Source of the DNA: JAAZMI01 sp050948785
GTDB lineage: Bacteria; Bacillota; Dethiobacteria; DTU022; UBA8154
Assembly (NCBI GenBank): GCA_050948785.1
Contig: JBMNEM010000009.1
Location: forward strand, 1 to 39,098
DNA length: 39,098 bases
Direction: 5' to 3'
Made by a program: the position numbers and the translations under genes. Positions within the stretch are counted from its first letter, which is position 1. Each line of letters begins with the position of its first letter. The notes beneath the pieces are model-generated. The model saw nothing but the letters and a program-made list of their open reading frames with translations, was not told where the DNA came from and did not search any database. This document shows positions 24,126-32,385 of the stretch, piece by piece.

Positions 24126-25667
24126 TTAAACCGGAAAGTTTCCATGTTTTTTACGGGGGCGATCTTCAAATTTATTTTTTAGTGAATCAAGCGCGCGGAT
24201 CAAATGAGCACGCGTGGCGCGGGGATCGATTACATCATCCACCCAGCCACGGGACGCGGCAATATAAGGATTGGCAAACGCTTCCCGGTATTCATCCACC
24301 TTTTTCTTTCTTTCCTCTTCCGGGTTTTCAGCCTGCTCCAATTCCCGGCGGGCAATAATATTAATCGCTCCTTCCGGACCCATCACAGCAATCTCCGCTG
24401 TCGGCCAGGCAAAGGCGAAGTCGGCTCCCAGGCCGCGGCAGTTCATGGCAATATAAGCGCCTCCATAAGCTTTGCGTAAAATAACACTGATTTGGGGAAC
24501 AGTCGCCTCCGAATAAGCATAAAGAATTTTAGCCCCATGTCTGATGATTCCCCCGTATTCCTGATGGACACCGGGAAGATAACCGGGAACATCAACGAAA
24601 GTAACCAGCGGAATATTAAAGCAATCGCAGAAGCGGACAAAGCGGGCAATCTTATCCGAACTGTTGATATCCAGGCACCCCGCCAAAAATTTGGGCTGGT
24701 TCGCAATGATCCCCACAGCTTGTCCGGCGATGCGGGCAAAACCGATCACTGCGTTTTTGGCATAGTGCTCGTGAACCTGAAAAAGCTCACTGTTATCGAC
24801 AACTCTTTTGATCACTTCGACAACATCGTAACCTTTGTTCGGATCAGCGGGCACGAGGTTGACTAAATCATCTGCCGGAAGAGCAGGCTCGGCCGGCTCA
24901 GCAGCAGGCGGATCATTTATGTTATTGGAGGGCAGATAGCTGAGCAGTTTTGCAATTAAAGTAAAACACTCCTGCTCATCTTTGGCCCGGAAATGGGCAA
25001 CCCCACTGGTATCATTGTGGGTCGCCGCCCCGCCAAGCTTCTCCGGGGAAACCTCCTCACCCGTTACGGCCTTGATAACCTGCGGACCGGTTATAAACAT
25101 GTAGCTGATATTATCTACCATAAATACAAAATCAGTCAGCGCCGGGGAATAAACAGCCCCTCCTGCACTAGGCCCCATAACTACGGAAATTTGGGGAATC
25201 ACCCCTGAATTGACCGTATTACGGTAAAAAATGTTGGCATAACCATCCAGGGACATGACACCTTCCTGAATTCGGGCCCCCCCGGAATCGTTAATACCCA
25301 CCAAAGGAGCACCGTTTTGAGCGGCCAGGTCCATAACGCGGCAAATTTTGGCCGCATGCATTTCACCAAGAGAGCCACCGGAAACAGTAAAATCCTGGGC
25401 AAAAACATATACCAAGCGCCCGTTTACTGTCCCATAACCGGTCACAACACCTTCACCCGGCAGGGGAATGTCTATCACGCTGGCATCCTTCAGATCACCC
25501 TGGACAAAGGTCCCGACCTCGACAAAGCTTCCCGGATCCAACAATTGATCCAGTCTCTCCCGGGCAGTTTGTTTCCCTTTTTTGTGCTGAGCTTCAACAC
25601 GTTTTGTGCCACCACCCTGGAGAATAACGTTTCTTCTCTGCTCTAAAAAACCTAACTTTTCTTCCAC
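24126..25667 (-). CDS. Acyl-CoA carboxyltransferase (MmdA/PccB type)
   Basis: This 513-residue carboxyltransferase of the biotin-dependent decarboxylase/carboxylase family matches the alpha subunit of methylmalonyl-CoA decarboxylase or the beta subunit of propionyl-CoA carboxylase. KGKQTARERLDQLLDPGSFVEVG is the N-terminal signature. GGSLGEMHAAKI and INDSGGARIQEGV form the first oxyanion/CoA site; VDVPGYLPGVHQEYGGIIRHGAK and RKAYGGAYIAMNC form the second. The C-terminus PRKKHGNFPV is typical. The start is GTG with AGGAGGTG upstream. No biotin carrier protein, membrane beta subunit or biotin carboxylase neighbours it, so its partners must be encoded elsewhere. It could act in propionate/methylmalonyl-CoA or acetyl-CoA metabolism. 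Confidence 0.92.
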   Translation of the reverse strand: MEEKLGFLEQRRNVILQGGGTKRVEAQHKKGKQTARERLDQLLDPGSFVEVGTFVQGDLKDASVIDIPLPGEGVVTGYGTVNGRLVYVFAQDFTVSGGSLGEMHAAKICRVMDLAAQNGAPLVGINDSGGARIQEGVMSLDGYANIFYRNTVNSGVIPQISVVMGPSAGGAVYSPALTDFVFMVDNISYMFITGPQVIKAVTGEEVSPEKLGGAATHNDTSGVAHFRAKDEQECFTLIAKLLSYLPSNNINDPPAAEPAEPALPADDLVNLVPADPNKGYDVVEVIKRVVDNSELFQVHEHYAKNAVIGFARIAGQAVGIIANQPKFLAGCLDINSSDKIARFVRFCDCFNIPLVTFVDVPGYLPGVHQEYGGIIRHGAKILYAYSEATVPQISVILRKAYGGAYIAMNCRGLGADFAFAWPTAEIAVMGPEGAINIIARRELEQAENPEEERKKKVDEYREAFANPYIAASRGWVDDVIDPRATRAHLIRALDSLKNKFEDRPRKKHGNFPV

Positions 25668-25984
25668 TGCAAGGCACCTCCTGGTTATTCTTGATCATCT
25701 AGTTACCTTTATACTGAACCTGAATTACTTTTTACCCTAAGGTGTCTCTCTCAATGCCGTTTCGTCCAAACATTCTTATTATTTCTTCTTTTTTCGTTTT
25801 TCCTGCATTTATCTGTATTCTCTATGTTTTTCAGTATATCAAGATCACCAACTTTTTTCAATCTACTTTATATATTAATTCGTAAAAGAAAAGAAAAACC
25901 CTGCCTCAAACTGTGCTTTTTGCAACTATCGACTTTCCTGGTGAGTTATGGTATACTCGATTTGTTTAAATCAGGAGGAAAATA
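25668..25984. other. AT-rich divergent intergenic region
   Basis: The 317 bp between the minus-strand carboxyltransferase and the plus-strand P-loop/Asp23 gene is AT-rich and without credible ORFs. It contains the plus-strand promoter listed separately. I could not identify a convincing promoter for the carboxyltransferase. Confidence 0.5.
25929..25957 (+). promoter_or_regulatory. Sigma-A promoter with extended -10 for the P-loop/Asp23 gene
   Basis: TCGACT, 17 bases, then TATACT preceded by TGG (extended -10). The transcript would start about 20 bases before the AGGAGG site at 25973-25978. Confidence 0.7.
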
Positions 25985-26824
25985 ATGAGAGTTTATGCCC
26001 TCATCGGGCCCAGCGGCTCAGGGAAAAGTCATCGTTCTACACTGGTCGCCTACAAAGAAGGAATAGAGTATATTCTTGATGATGGGCTATTGATTAAAGG
26101 CAACCAGGTGCTCGCCGGCCGTTCTTCCAAACGGGAAAACACCAAGATCGGTGCCGCAAAAAGAGCCGTCTTTACAGATCCGCAGCACACCGCCAAAGTG
26201 AAGGAAGCAATCCGGAAGGCCCAACCCGAAAGTATTCTTATCCTGGGAATTTCCAAACGTATGGTAGAACTCATTACCCAAAAACTGGATATTCCTCCCC
26301 CCCAGAAAATAATCTCTATTGAGGATATTGCCTCTCCCCAAGAAATTGCCCGGGCACTGGAAATCAGGGCAAAAGAAAATCGTCACGTCATACCGTTACC
26401 TACATTTGCACTCGAAAAAGCATTCCCCGGGTACCTCCTTGATCCCTTCAAAGCTTTCTTCCTGGGCAAAAGTAAGGCAACTCCCCCCCGGACGATGGAA
26501 CATTCCATTGTCCGGCCGGTCTATAGTTCCCTGGGAAATTTTTATCTCTCCAAAAATGTCATCGAACAAATCACTGTCCATGTCGCCACCCAAATCAGCA
26601 GCGATGTAGTCAAAATTAAAAAACCGGCCATTATCTCCAACAATAATGGCCTGATCATTAACCTGGAAGTGCATATCAAATACGGCGTAAATATTCCACA
26701 ACTCCTGCAGAAGATCCAGAAAGAAATTAAAAATAGTCTGGAGAACCTGACCGGTTTCCAGATTTCCAAGGTAAATGTTGTCGCCCGCAGGATTGTGTTA
26801 CCTAAAGATATTCAAAATAAATGA
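25985..26824 (+). CDS. P-loop NTPase fused to an Asp23/Gls24 domain
   Basis: The 279-residue protein opens with YALIGPSGSGKS, a Walker A P-loop at residues 8-15. A nucleotide-binding-like fold follows (YILDDGLLIKGN, ESILILGISKRMVELI). A linker of about 40 residues leads to a C-terminal Asp23/Gls24 (DUF322) domain, about residues 165-275, recognisable by LGNFYLSKNVIEQITVHVATQIS and GLIINLEVHIKYGVNIPQLLQKIQKEIKNSLE. Asp23 proteins are membrane-associated envelope-stress proteins in Firmicutes; the NTPase half is uncharacterised. ATG has AGGAGG eight bases upstream and its own promoter. It is the only plus-strand gene in the right half of the window and has no operon partner. No transmembrane segment is apparent, and the function is unknown. 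Confidence 0.82.
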   Translation: MRVYALIGPSGSGKSHRSTLVAYKEGIEYILDDGLLIKGNQVLAGRSSKRENTKIGAAKRAVFTDPQHTAKVKEAIRKAQPESILILGISKRMVELITQKLDIPPPQKIISIEDIASPQEIARALEIRAKENRHVIPLPTFALEKAFPGYLLDPFKAFFLGKSKATPPRTMEHSIVRPVYSSLGNFYLSKNVIEQITVHVATQISSDVVKIKKPAIISNNNGLIINLEVHIKYGVNIPQLLQKIQKEIKNSLENLTGFQISKVNVVARRIVLPKDIQNK

Positions 26825-26826
26825 AA

Positions 26827-26904
26827 GGTAGTGCTACCGGGAACCGGAACATGGACACATACAGGTTTTGCACTGTGGATTCATGTCCCCCAAGCAGCAC
26901 TACC
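26827..26904. repeat. Structured intergenic inverted repeat between convergent genes
   Basis: GGTAGTGCT at 26827-26835 is perfectly complementary to AGCACTACC at 26896-26904, enclosing an inner hairpin (GGACA/TGTCC plus ACAG/CTGT). It begins three bases after the stop codon of the P-loop/Asp23 gene. Neither strand has a T-run after it. It may be a rho-assisted terminator or a small RNA. Confidence 0.45.
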
Positions 26905-27002
26905 CTATTTACCAGACCTGATTATGATTGTAACCCGGAACTCCACCCGTCACCCGGCCTGCCGGCCAGCTGCCCTGTTATCCAATGTTATAGTTAAAAA
27001 TA

Positions 27003-28376
27003 CTATTTTATGGTGCTGGCTTCTTTGGCTTCTTTACGGGCTGATGTTTCCGCTTTTAATTCTTCAGAGAGTTCTAACCAGCGCTGGGAAAGACCATCAA
27101 GATGTTTGGCTACTTGGCCCCCCAGGACCTGTTCTGCTCCCTGGTGTGTGGGATACGCCCCACATTCCTCCACCATTTTCCGCAAGGTGGCCGGTGCATC
27201 AATAATCGGACAAGGAGCCAGATGGTTCTCGTTAAAAGGATGCTCTCTCTGGTAAGCCTTAAAGAACGGGTTTTGTAAAACTTCTTTCAGGCTTTTATTT
27301 CTGATATTATCCACAGCAAAATGTACAAAAGCACACGGCTCAACGTCACCGGCAGCGTTGATATGACAGTACTGTCTGCCGCCGGCAATACACCCGCCTG
27401 TTACTGCCCCGTCATTCCAGAAATCGGCAATTAAGATCGGTTTAACACTGCGCAGCTCTCTCACCCGCTCAAACATCCAAACACGCTGTTCAGGTGTAAG
27501 CATCAGCTCTACATTGGGATTACGGCCAACAGGGATATAATGGAAAGACCACATATACGCAACGCCCTTCTCGACAAGGAAATCGATAAAATCGTCGCTG
27601 AAGAGCTCTTCAATGTTATCGTGCATCGATGTTACCGAAGCACCGATAAAAACCCCTCTCTCCCGGAGAAGATCCATCGCCCGGACAATCTTATCAAAAG
27701 TACCGGCACCCCGGCGCGCATCAGTTTTTTCACGCCACCCTTCCAGGCTGAAGGCCGGGGATAAATTGGCCAATTCCGCCAAACGATCGGCTACTTTCTC
27801 GTCAATCAGTGTACCGTTAGTATAGACCATAAAAACTGAATCAGGGTGGCTGGCGACCACATCCAGCAGATGAGGGTAACAGAAAGGCTCACCGCCGGAG
27901 AGAACTATCCAGTAGATACCCATCTCTTTGGCTTCATTAATAATCCGGCTAAACAGCTCCGGCTCCAACTGATCCGTTTTACTGTACTCACCCGCCCAGC
28001 AGCCCTCGCAACGCAAATTACAAGCAGAGGTGGGATCAATCAAAAGCAACTGGGGAACAGAAACCCCAATCTCCTTACTGATTTTTTCCCGCTTTGTTCT
28101 GCCGAGAAAAGTCCCATTGACAACCCAGGAGTTAACTAGATTTGAAAGCATCTTGGGATTACTGGCGATACGCTTAGTCTGTTCCATGATCAGCGGGTTA
28201 TCTTTAAAGTGCTCCTTTACAGCTCTGACGGCATCTTTATGGCCGGGGGCAATAGCTACTTTCTCCATAAATTCAAGGAGAATGAAAAGATTTTTTTCCG
28301 GATCTTTAGTTACATAATTTATCGCCCGCTCCAGAGCAAATTCAGCCGCTATCTTTTTCACAGAATCAAACGTCAT
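27003..28376 (-). CDS. Radical SAM protein with SPASM-like C-terminal domain
   Basis: The 457-residue protein has an N-terminal helical region of about 115 residues. The radical SAM core follows, with PTSACNLRCEGCWAGE (C-x3-C-x2-C binding the [4Fe-4S] and S-adenosylmethionine) and VLSGGEPFCYPHL. A C-terminal cysteine cluster (GGCIAGGRQYCHINAAGDVEPCAF, then HLAPCPIID) resembles SPASM auxiliary-cluster domains. Such enzymes modify peptides, cofactors or enzyme residues, and the target here is unknown. The start ATG has GGGAGGGGTGAAGG upstream. It stands alone, with a long leader containing a tiny ORF. No precursor peptide gene is visible next to it, so a RiPP role is not supported. Confidence 0.87.
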   Translation of the reverse strand: MTFDSVKKIAAEFALERAINYVTKDPEKNLFILLEFMEKVAIAPGHKDAVRAVKEHFKDNPLIMEQTKRIASNPKMLSNLVNSWVVNGTFLGRTKREKISKEIGVSVPQLLLIDPTSACNLRCEGCWAGEYSKTDQLEPELFSRIINEAKEMGIYWIVLSGGEPFCYPHLLDVVASHPDSVFMVYTNGTLIDEKVADRLAELANLSPAFSLEGWREKTDARRGAGTFDKIVRAMDLLRERGVFIGASVTSMHDNIEELFSDDFIDFLVEKGVAYMWSFHYIPVGRNPNVELMLTPEQRVWMFERVRELRSVKPILIADFWNDGAVTGGCIAGGRQYCHINAAGDVEPCAFVHFAVDNIRNKSLKEVLQNPFFKAYQREHPFNENHLAPCPIIDAPATLRKMVEECGAYPTHQGAEQVLGGQVAKHLDGLSQRWLELSEELKAETSARKEAKEASTIK

Positions 28377-28393
28377 CCTTCACCCCTCCCTAT

Positions 28394-28417
28394 AAAAAAA
28401 TTTACTTCAAGAGTAAA
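28394..28417 (-). terminator. Weak attenuator-like hairpin in radical SAM leader
   Basis: TTTACT/AGTAAA arms with a CTTGA loop are followed by seven U residues, 18 bp upstream of the radical SAM start. The stem is AT-only except for two pairs, so it would be a weak terminator. The stop codon of the leader ORF lies in its loop. Confidence 0.4.
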
Positions 28418-28433
28418 GTCGGGTTTTCTTCAT
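28407..28433 (-). CDS. Possible 8-residue leader peptide upstream of radical SAM gene
   Basis: ATG AAG AAA ACC CGA CTT TAC TCT TGA encodes MKKTRLYS. AAAGGAG lies nine bases before it, the best ribosome site in the leader. It overlaps the attenuator-like hairpin. Translation is speculative, since such a short ORF can occur by chance. Confidence 0.35.
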   Translation of the reverse strand: MKKTRLYS

Positions 28434-28743
28434 AAGTGTCAACTCCTTTTAGCTAAAAAAAAACGTACCAAAAAACATATTTTTCATTGACTGCTTCTAT
28501 TGCTAAAACCGGCTCCCGTTGAAATATTTAAAGACAGGCTTTTTATAGTAGATGCATTTACTATATTATACCATTAAAAAACCTGCTACGCAAATACTTA
28601 AAATTGTCCTATTGGATATTAAGCATGTTCTTGGATTGCTTTAAACCAATAATAAATACTATCTTAATATAACTCCTTTTTACTTATTCTATGCATCACC
28701 ATCTTTCTCATACAGATAATTGCTTTGCAGGCAGAGTATGCCT
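28434..28743. other. AT-rich non-coding region between fdhD and the radical SAM gene
   Basis: Apart from the promoter at 28565-28593 there is no coding or structured signal that I can support here. No clear terminator follows fdhD, whose stop is at 28744. Confidence 0.5.
28565..28593 (-). promoter_or_regulatory. Strong sigma-A promoter with extended -10 for the radical SAM gene
   Basis: TTGCGT, a 17-base spacer, then TATAAT preceded by TGG on the minus strand. The predicted leader is about 180 nt, long enough for the leader ORF and hairpin. Confidence 0.7.
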
Positions 28744-29547
28744 TTATAGAGAAATCCTGGCCTCATGGGCATAGATATTTAAGCGCCGGCCGCGCACGAA
28801 ACCGACAAGAGTAATACCCATTTTATCGGCGAGCTCCACACTTAACGATGTCGGAGCAGAGCGGGAAACAATCAACGGCAGACCTAGTTTTGCCCCTTTA
28901 ACGACAATTTCTGAAGAGATGCGCCCGCTGGATAAAAGAATCTTATCTTCTAAAGGAACATTTTTTAAAATACATTCACCCACAATTTTATCCACCGCGT
29001 TATGGCGACCGATATCCTCACTATAAAAAAGGATTTTGTCCGAGACAGCCAGAGCTGCACTGTGGACTCCACCGGTAGTTTTAAAGAGTAAGGAAGCCTT
29101 TTGCAGTGCAGCCATCAATTTGAACAGTTCTCCTGCTTTTACCTGTAGAGGAGATTCTACCCGCTTGCTTTGCAAAGAATCCAGGACATGTGCAAAAAGC
29201 GTCCCTTTACCACACCCGGAGGTGATGGTCCTTTTACCATATAATTTTTCAACCAGATCAGTTGACGTTTTCGTCCGGACAAAAACCAGACCCTTTTCCA
29301 CGTCTACATTTATCTCCTCAAGATCATCCTTGCTTTCCAACAGACCTTCTGAACGCAAAAAACCAACAGCCAGATAATCCAGTTTTTCCGGCGAACATAA
29401 GAGCGTGACAAGTTCCCGCTCGTTAAAAAAAATAGTCAAGGGGATCTCCCGGATAAGACAATCCTTTTCCCTGCTTCTTTGCTGCTCCCGAATCCGGATA
29501 ATTTCCGCTTCTATTATGCCTTCTGAATTTAAGTTTTTGCTAACCAT
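28744..29547 (-). CDS. fdhD: Formate dehydrogenase accessory sulfurtransferase
   Basis: The 267-residue FdhD family protein delivers sulfur from a cysteine desulfurase to the molybdenum/tungsten bis-pyranopterin cofactor before it enters formate dehydrogenase. IPLTIFFNERELVTLLCSPEKLDYLAVGFLRSEGLL is the N-terminal signature in pieces. TSGCGKG holds the functional loop Cys, TGGVHSAAL and YSEDIGRHNAVDKIVG the cofactor-binding regions, and ILLSSGRISSEIVVKGAKLGLPLIVSRSAPT the C-terminal block. Only one Cys is in the loop where E. coli has CxxC, common in relatives. ATG has GGGAGGGG upstream. It follows the fdhA terminator, with a TATAAT at 29569-29574 but no good -35. Confidence 0.93.
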   Translation of the reverse strand: MVSKNLNSEGIIEAEIIRIREQQRSREKDCLIREIPLTIFFNERELVTLLCSPEKLDYLAVGFLRSEGLLESKDDLEEINVDVEKGLVFVRTKTSTDLVEKLYGKRTITSGCGKGTLFAHVLDSLQSKRVESPLQVKAGELFKLMAALQKASLLFKTTGGVHSAALAVSDKILFYSEDIGRHNAVDKIVGECILKNVPLEDKILLSSGRISSEIVVKGAKLGLPLIVSRSAPTSLSVELADKMGITLVGFVRGRRLNIYAHEARISL

Positions 29548-29583
29548 CTTCTACCCCTCCCTGTTTCTATTATAGCCTTCCTG

Positions 29584-29616
29584 AAAAAAAATTTCCCCTT
29601 ACACAAGGGGAAATTT
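29584..29616 (-). terminator. Rho-independent terminator after fdhA
   Basis: A perfect 12-bp stem (AAATTTCCCCTT and its complement) with a GTGT loop is followed by a run of eight T residues on the minus strand. It lies about 65 bp beyond the fdhA stop and 35 bp before fdhD, so fdhD expression needs read-through or its own promoter. Confidence 0.9.
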
Positions 29617-29682
29617 TCAAATTTAACTGTAGATCAGGTTTCTGCCAATAGCCATAAATTATTATTTTACAAAAGCTTAACT

Positions 29683-32364
29683 TCAAGCCTCAACTTCGGC
29701 CAGCTTTTCCATTTTCACAGCACAGACCTTAAACTCGGGGATTTTGGCCACGGGATCCACGGCACTGCTTGTCAGCAAGTTTACGGCGGACTCATGAAAG
29801 TGAAAAGTCATAAATACCACTCCCTGTGGAACGAGTTCCGTAACTTTAATACGCACCTGCACATAGCCCCGGCGCGAAGATATCTTGACCAGATCCCCAT
29901 CTTCAATGCCCATATTGGCAGCATCCTCTTTACTGACCTGCGCCATTTCCTCCGGCCGGAAAGGGGCAATACCCCCAGTGCGACGGGTCATGGTCCCGGT
30001 ATGGTAGTGGTAAAGGGAGCGACCTGTAGTAAGCAGTAAGGGATAATCTTCATCGGGCTCTTCAGCCGGAGGCTGATATTCTACAGGGGTAAAAAGACCC
30101 TTGCCCCGCACAAACTTATTCTGATGCAGATAAGGGGTTCCCGGATGGCCGGCATCAGGGCAAGGCCACTGCAGGCCACCCTCTTCCTCCAGACGCTGAT
30201 AGCTGATTCCAGCATAGCTGGGGGTTAAACGAGCAATTTCTATAAAAATATCTCCCGACGTTGCATAATGCCAGTCCAGACCCAACCGGCGAGCCAGTTC
30301 ACATAAAATAAGCCAGTCCGGTTTGGCTTCGCCAGGAGGATTGACAGCCTGCCGGACCATTTGCACGCGCCGCTCCGTATTAGTAAAGGTCCCTTGCTTT
30401 TCAGCGAAAGCCGCCGCCGGTAAAACTACATCGGCATAGGCAGCGGTCTCCGTTAAAAAGATATCCTGGACGACCAAAAACTCCACCTTTTCCAGAGCTT
30501 CCTGGACATGATGCAGGTTGGCATCGCTGATCGCCGGGTTTTCCCCCATAATGTAAAGAAATTTGATCTTTCCGGCGGAAATTGCATCAAAAATTTCAGT
30601 AACGGTTAACCCCGGCCGGGAATTGAGTCTTGCCCCCCATGCTCTTCCAAACTTGGCCCGTGCACCACGCTCCTCTACTCGCTGGTAAGCTGTAAAAACA
30701 TTGGGCAGAGCCCCCATATCACAGGCTCCCTGCACATTATTTTGTCCCCTTAACGGGTTGACCCCACTGGAGGGTTTACCCATATTACCGGTAACCATGG
30801 CCAGATTGGCAACAGCAAGCACGGAATCAGTTCCCGTGGTATGCTGCGTTATTCCCATCGTATAGAGAATCGCGCCGCTTTCCGTCCCGGCATAAAGGCG
30901 CGCTGCCTTACGGATATCCTCCGCAGCCACCCCGGTAATTTTTCCAACATGCTCCGGTGTATATTTTTGCACAACAGCAGCCATTTCCGCAAAGCCTTCT
31001 GTTCTTTCCCGGATAAATTGTTCATCAGCCAGTCCTTCCGAAATGATAACATGAATCAAGCCATTCAGCAGGGCTTCGTTCGTTCCCGGGCGCAGCTGTA
31101 AAAAAACATCAGCATAATCAACCAGGTCGATCTGCCGGGGATCGGCTACAATCAGGGAAGCGCCGTTTCTCTTGGCCGTTTTAATCCTGTAACCAATCAC
31201 GGGATGGGTCTCCGTTGTATTTGAACCGATCACCAACAAGGCCCCCGCTTTCTCTATTTCGGAAATACTGTTCGTCATTGCACCACTGCCAAAAGCTGTA
31301 GCCAGACCAGCTACGGTAGGTGCATGTCAAAGACGGGCGCAGTGATCAATATTATTTGTCCCCAGCATACGTAAAAGCTTCTGAAAGAGGTAATTTTCCT
31401 CATTTGTGGCCCGCGCTGAAGAAAGGCCGGCCAGTTCATTACCCTTCATCCTCTTTAATTTGGAAGCAATAAAATCCAGAGCTTCCTCCCAAGTAGATTC
31501 CACCAGCTCACTATCTTTCCTGATCAAAGGTTTTTGCAACCGTTCCGGGCTATGCAGGAAATCGAGACCAAAATGCCCCTTGACGCAAGTCTGCCCCCGG
31601 CTTACAGGACTGGATGGATCACCTTTCACTCCCGCCACCTTGTTATCCTTGACATAGAGCTCCAATCCACAGCCTGTTCCGCAATAGGGGCAGATGGTTC
31701 GTACCTTGCGCAGCTCCCAAGGACGGCCTTGGCGGATGCTCTGTTTGGGTACCAGCGCACCTACCGGACAGATATCCACACACATACCGCAAAATACACA
31801 GGGGGAATCTTCCAAGGGATCATCAAAAGCCGGGGTTACCTTGGCTTCAAACCCTCTGTTGATAAAATCAATCGCCCCCGCCCCGTTGATCTCATGACAG
31901 ACACGTACACACAAGCCGCAAAGTATACATTTGTTCAAATCCCTGATAAAGAAGGGATTGCTCTCATCAGGTGCATAGTCTTTCCGGGCTCCTTGATACT
32001 CACTCTCGGAAATCCCGTAGAGATAACAATATTCCTGCAGGCGACAATTTCCTGTTTTCTCGCAAGTAAGACAATCCAGGGGATGATTGGCCAGCAGAAG
32101 CCGCAAATTTTCCTTGCGGGCAGCATGAACCCGTTCTGTATCAGTATGCACCACCATACCTTCCATAACCGGGACACTACAAGCAGCCATTAAGGCACGA
32201 GCCCTTTCCACTTCCACCAGACACATACGGCAGGCTCCTGCCGGGGTAAGCCTGGGATCATGGCAAAAAGTAGGGATAAAAATTCCCAGCTTTTTAGCCG
32301 CTTCCAAAATTGTGCTCCCCTCTTCTACCTCTATGCTCTGACCGTTTATGGTTAAAGAAATCAC
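29683..32364 (-). CDS. fdhA: Selenocysteine-containing formate dehydrogenase, catalytic subunit
   Basis: The 893-residue molybdo/tungsto-enzyme oxidises formate or reduces CO2. In order it has an N-terminal [2Fe-2S] domain (FCHDPRLTPAGACRMCLVE), a His-Cys [4Fe-4S] site (HPLDCLTCEKTGNCRL), two [4Fe-4S] clusters (CILCGLCVRVC, CVFCGMCVDIC), and the cofactor-proximal cluster (CPYCGTGCGLEL). At codon 346 an in-frame TGA (31327-31329) lies in HCARL-U-HAPTVAGL, exactly where formate dehydrogenases have selenocysteine. The frame then continues as GSGAMTNSISEIE to the normal C-terminus. Calling it two genes would be wrong. The start is GTG with AAAGGAGGG upstream. It is the last gene of the NuoE-like/Cys-rich/NuoF-like/FdhA operon, as in soluble NAD(P)-linked or electron-bifurcating enzymes. 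SelA/B/C/D must be encoded elsewhere. Confidence 0.95.
31298..31314 (-). promoter_or_regulatory. Bacterial SECIS hairpin for UGA decoding
   Basis: GTAGC and GCTAC form a perfect five-base stem around the loop TGGTCTG, beginning 13 bases after the in-frame TGA. The GGUCUG loop equals that of E. coli fdhF, the SelB-binding element. Confidence 0.88.
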
Positions 32365-32385
32365 CGATTTCCCTCCTTTATTTCA

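Noticed and set aside
29683..31278. A separate 531-codon gene for the second half of formate dehydrogenase
   Set aside because: It begins in the middle of the conserved GSGAMTNSI block without a ribosome site. The upstream UGA is selenocysteine.
31534..32193. 219-codon plus-strand frame
   Set aside because: It is antisense to the conserved Fe-S part of fdhA and has no family features.
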